This document shows positions 5,995 to 6,051 of a DNA stretch of 6,051 nucleotides, in pieces (position 1 is the first letter of the stretch; the number at the start of each line of letters is the position of its first letter). A model generated the notes under the pieces. The model was given only the letters and a program-made list of their open reading frames with translations, was not told the DNA's origin and did no database searches. The position numbers were made by a program, and so were the translations under genes. The stretch is from Flavobacterium sp. (lineage in GTDB: Bacteria; Bacteroidota; Bacteroidia; Flavobacteriales; Flavobacteriaceae): positions 1 through 6,051 of the forward strand of contig DMHA01000424.1 in assembly GCA_003449615.1 (NCBI GenBank). Direction: 5' to 3'.

Positions 5995-6051
5995 TTCGGT
6001 TAAGATTTGACAATTTTTAATTCGGTTAAGATTTGACAACTTTTTAAAAGT
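5995..6051. repeat. 26-bp tandem repeat, two copies, running to the window edge
   Basis: TTCGGTTAAGATTTGACAA occurs at 5995-6013 and again at 6021-6039, each followed by a T-rich spacer, giving a period of 26 bp. The second copy ends near the window edge, so more units may follow. Each core carries TA-n3-TTTG, one base longer than the Bacteroidota -7 box, and TTTG of copy 1 lies 17 bases before the TA of copy 2. A promoter role for the next gene is possible but unproven. Confidence 0.8.

Overview
The window looks like chromosomal DNA from a Bacteroidota bacterium, most likely Flavobacteriaceae (Flavobacterium or close kin). The reasons are the AT-rich composition, A-rich rather than GGAGG-like leaders before start codons, several TAnnTTTG promoter elements of the Bacteroidota type, an rnpA with no rpmH next to it, and Bacteroidota-style proteins such as a DUF4349 lipoprotein and a long S41 protease. 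The assignment rests on reading alone, with no database search.

Layout. Bases 1-60 are a 12-bp tandem repeat. Next come a hotdog-fold acyl-CoA thioesterase (100-609, +) and a two-gene type II toxin-antitoxin module (688-1330, +; RelE/HigB-like toxin, then XRE/HigA-like antitoxin) with a strong Bacteroidota promoter. The module is bracketed by two copies of the thioesterase 3' end, the real one at 546-609 and a diverged orphan copy at 1340-1403. This suggests that the module arrived as a cassette at the gene's 3' end. On the minus strand follow DNA-3-methyladenine glycosylase I (tag, 1427-1993) and a PlsC-type acyltransferase (1996-2730), which form a tight plsC-tag pair. A 122-bp divergent promoter region separates plsC from rnpA (2853-3245, +). 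After a 187-bp intergenic stretch with a strong palindromic repeat come a DUF4349 lipoprotein (3433-4323) and a C-terminal-processing S41 protease (4326-5963), two bases apart and surely co-transcribed. The window ends with a candidate terminator and the start of a 26-bp tandem repeat.

How the genes relate. The housekeeping genes cover fatty acyl-CoA hydrolysis, phospholipid synthesis, alkylation repair, tRNA 5' maturation and envelope proteolysis. They look like ordinary core genome. The lipoprotein-protease pair probably works in the cell envelope. The only clearly accessory piece is the toxin-antitoxin cassette. I see no obviously undescribed multi-gene system. The most informative anomaly is the duplicated thioesterase tail around the toxin-antitoxin genes, followed by the palindromic and tandem repeats between genes.
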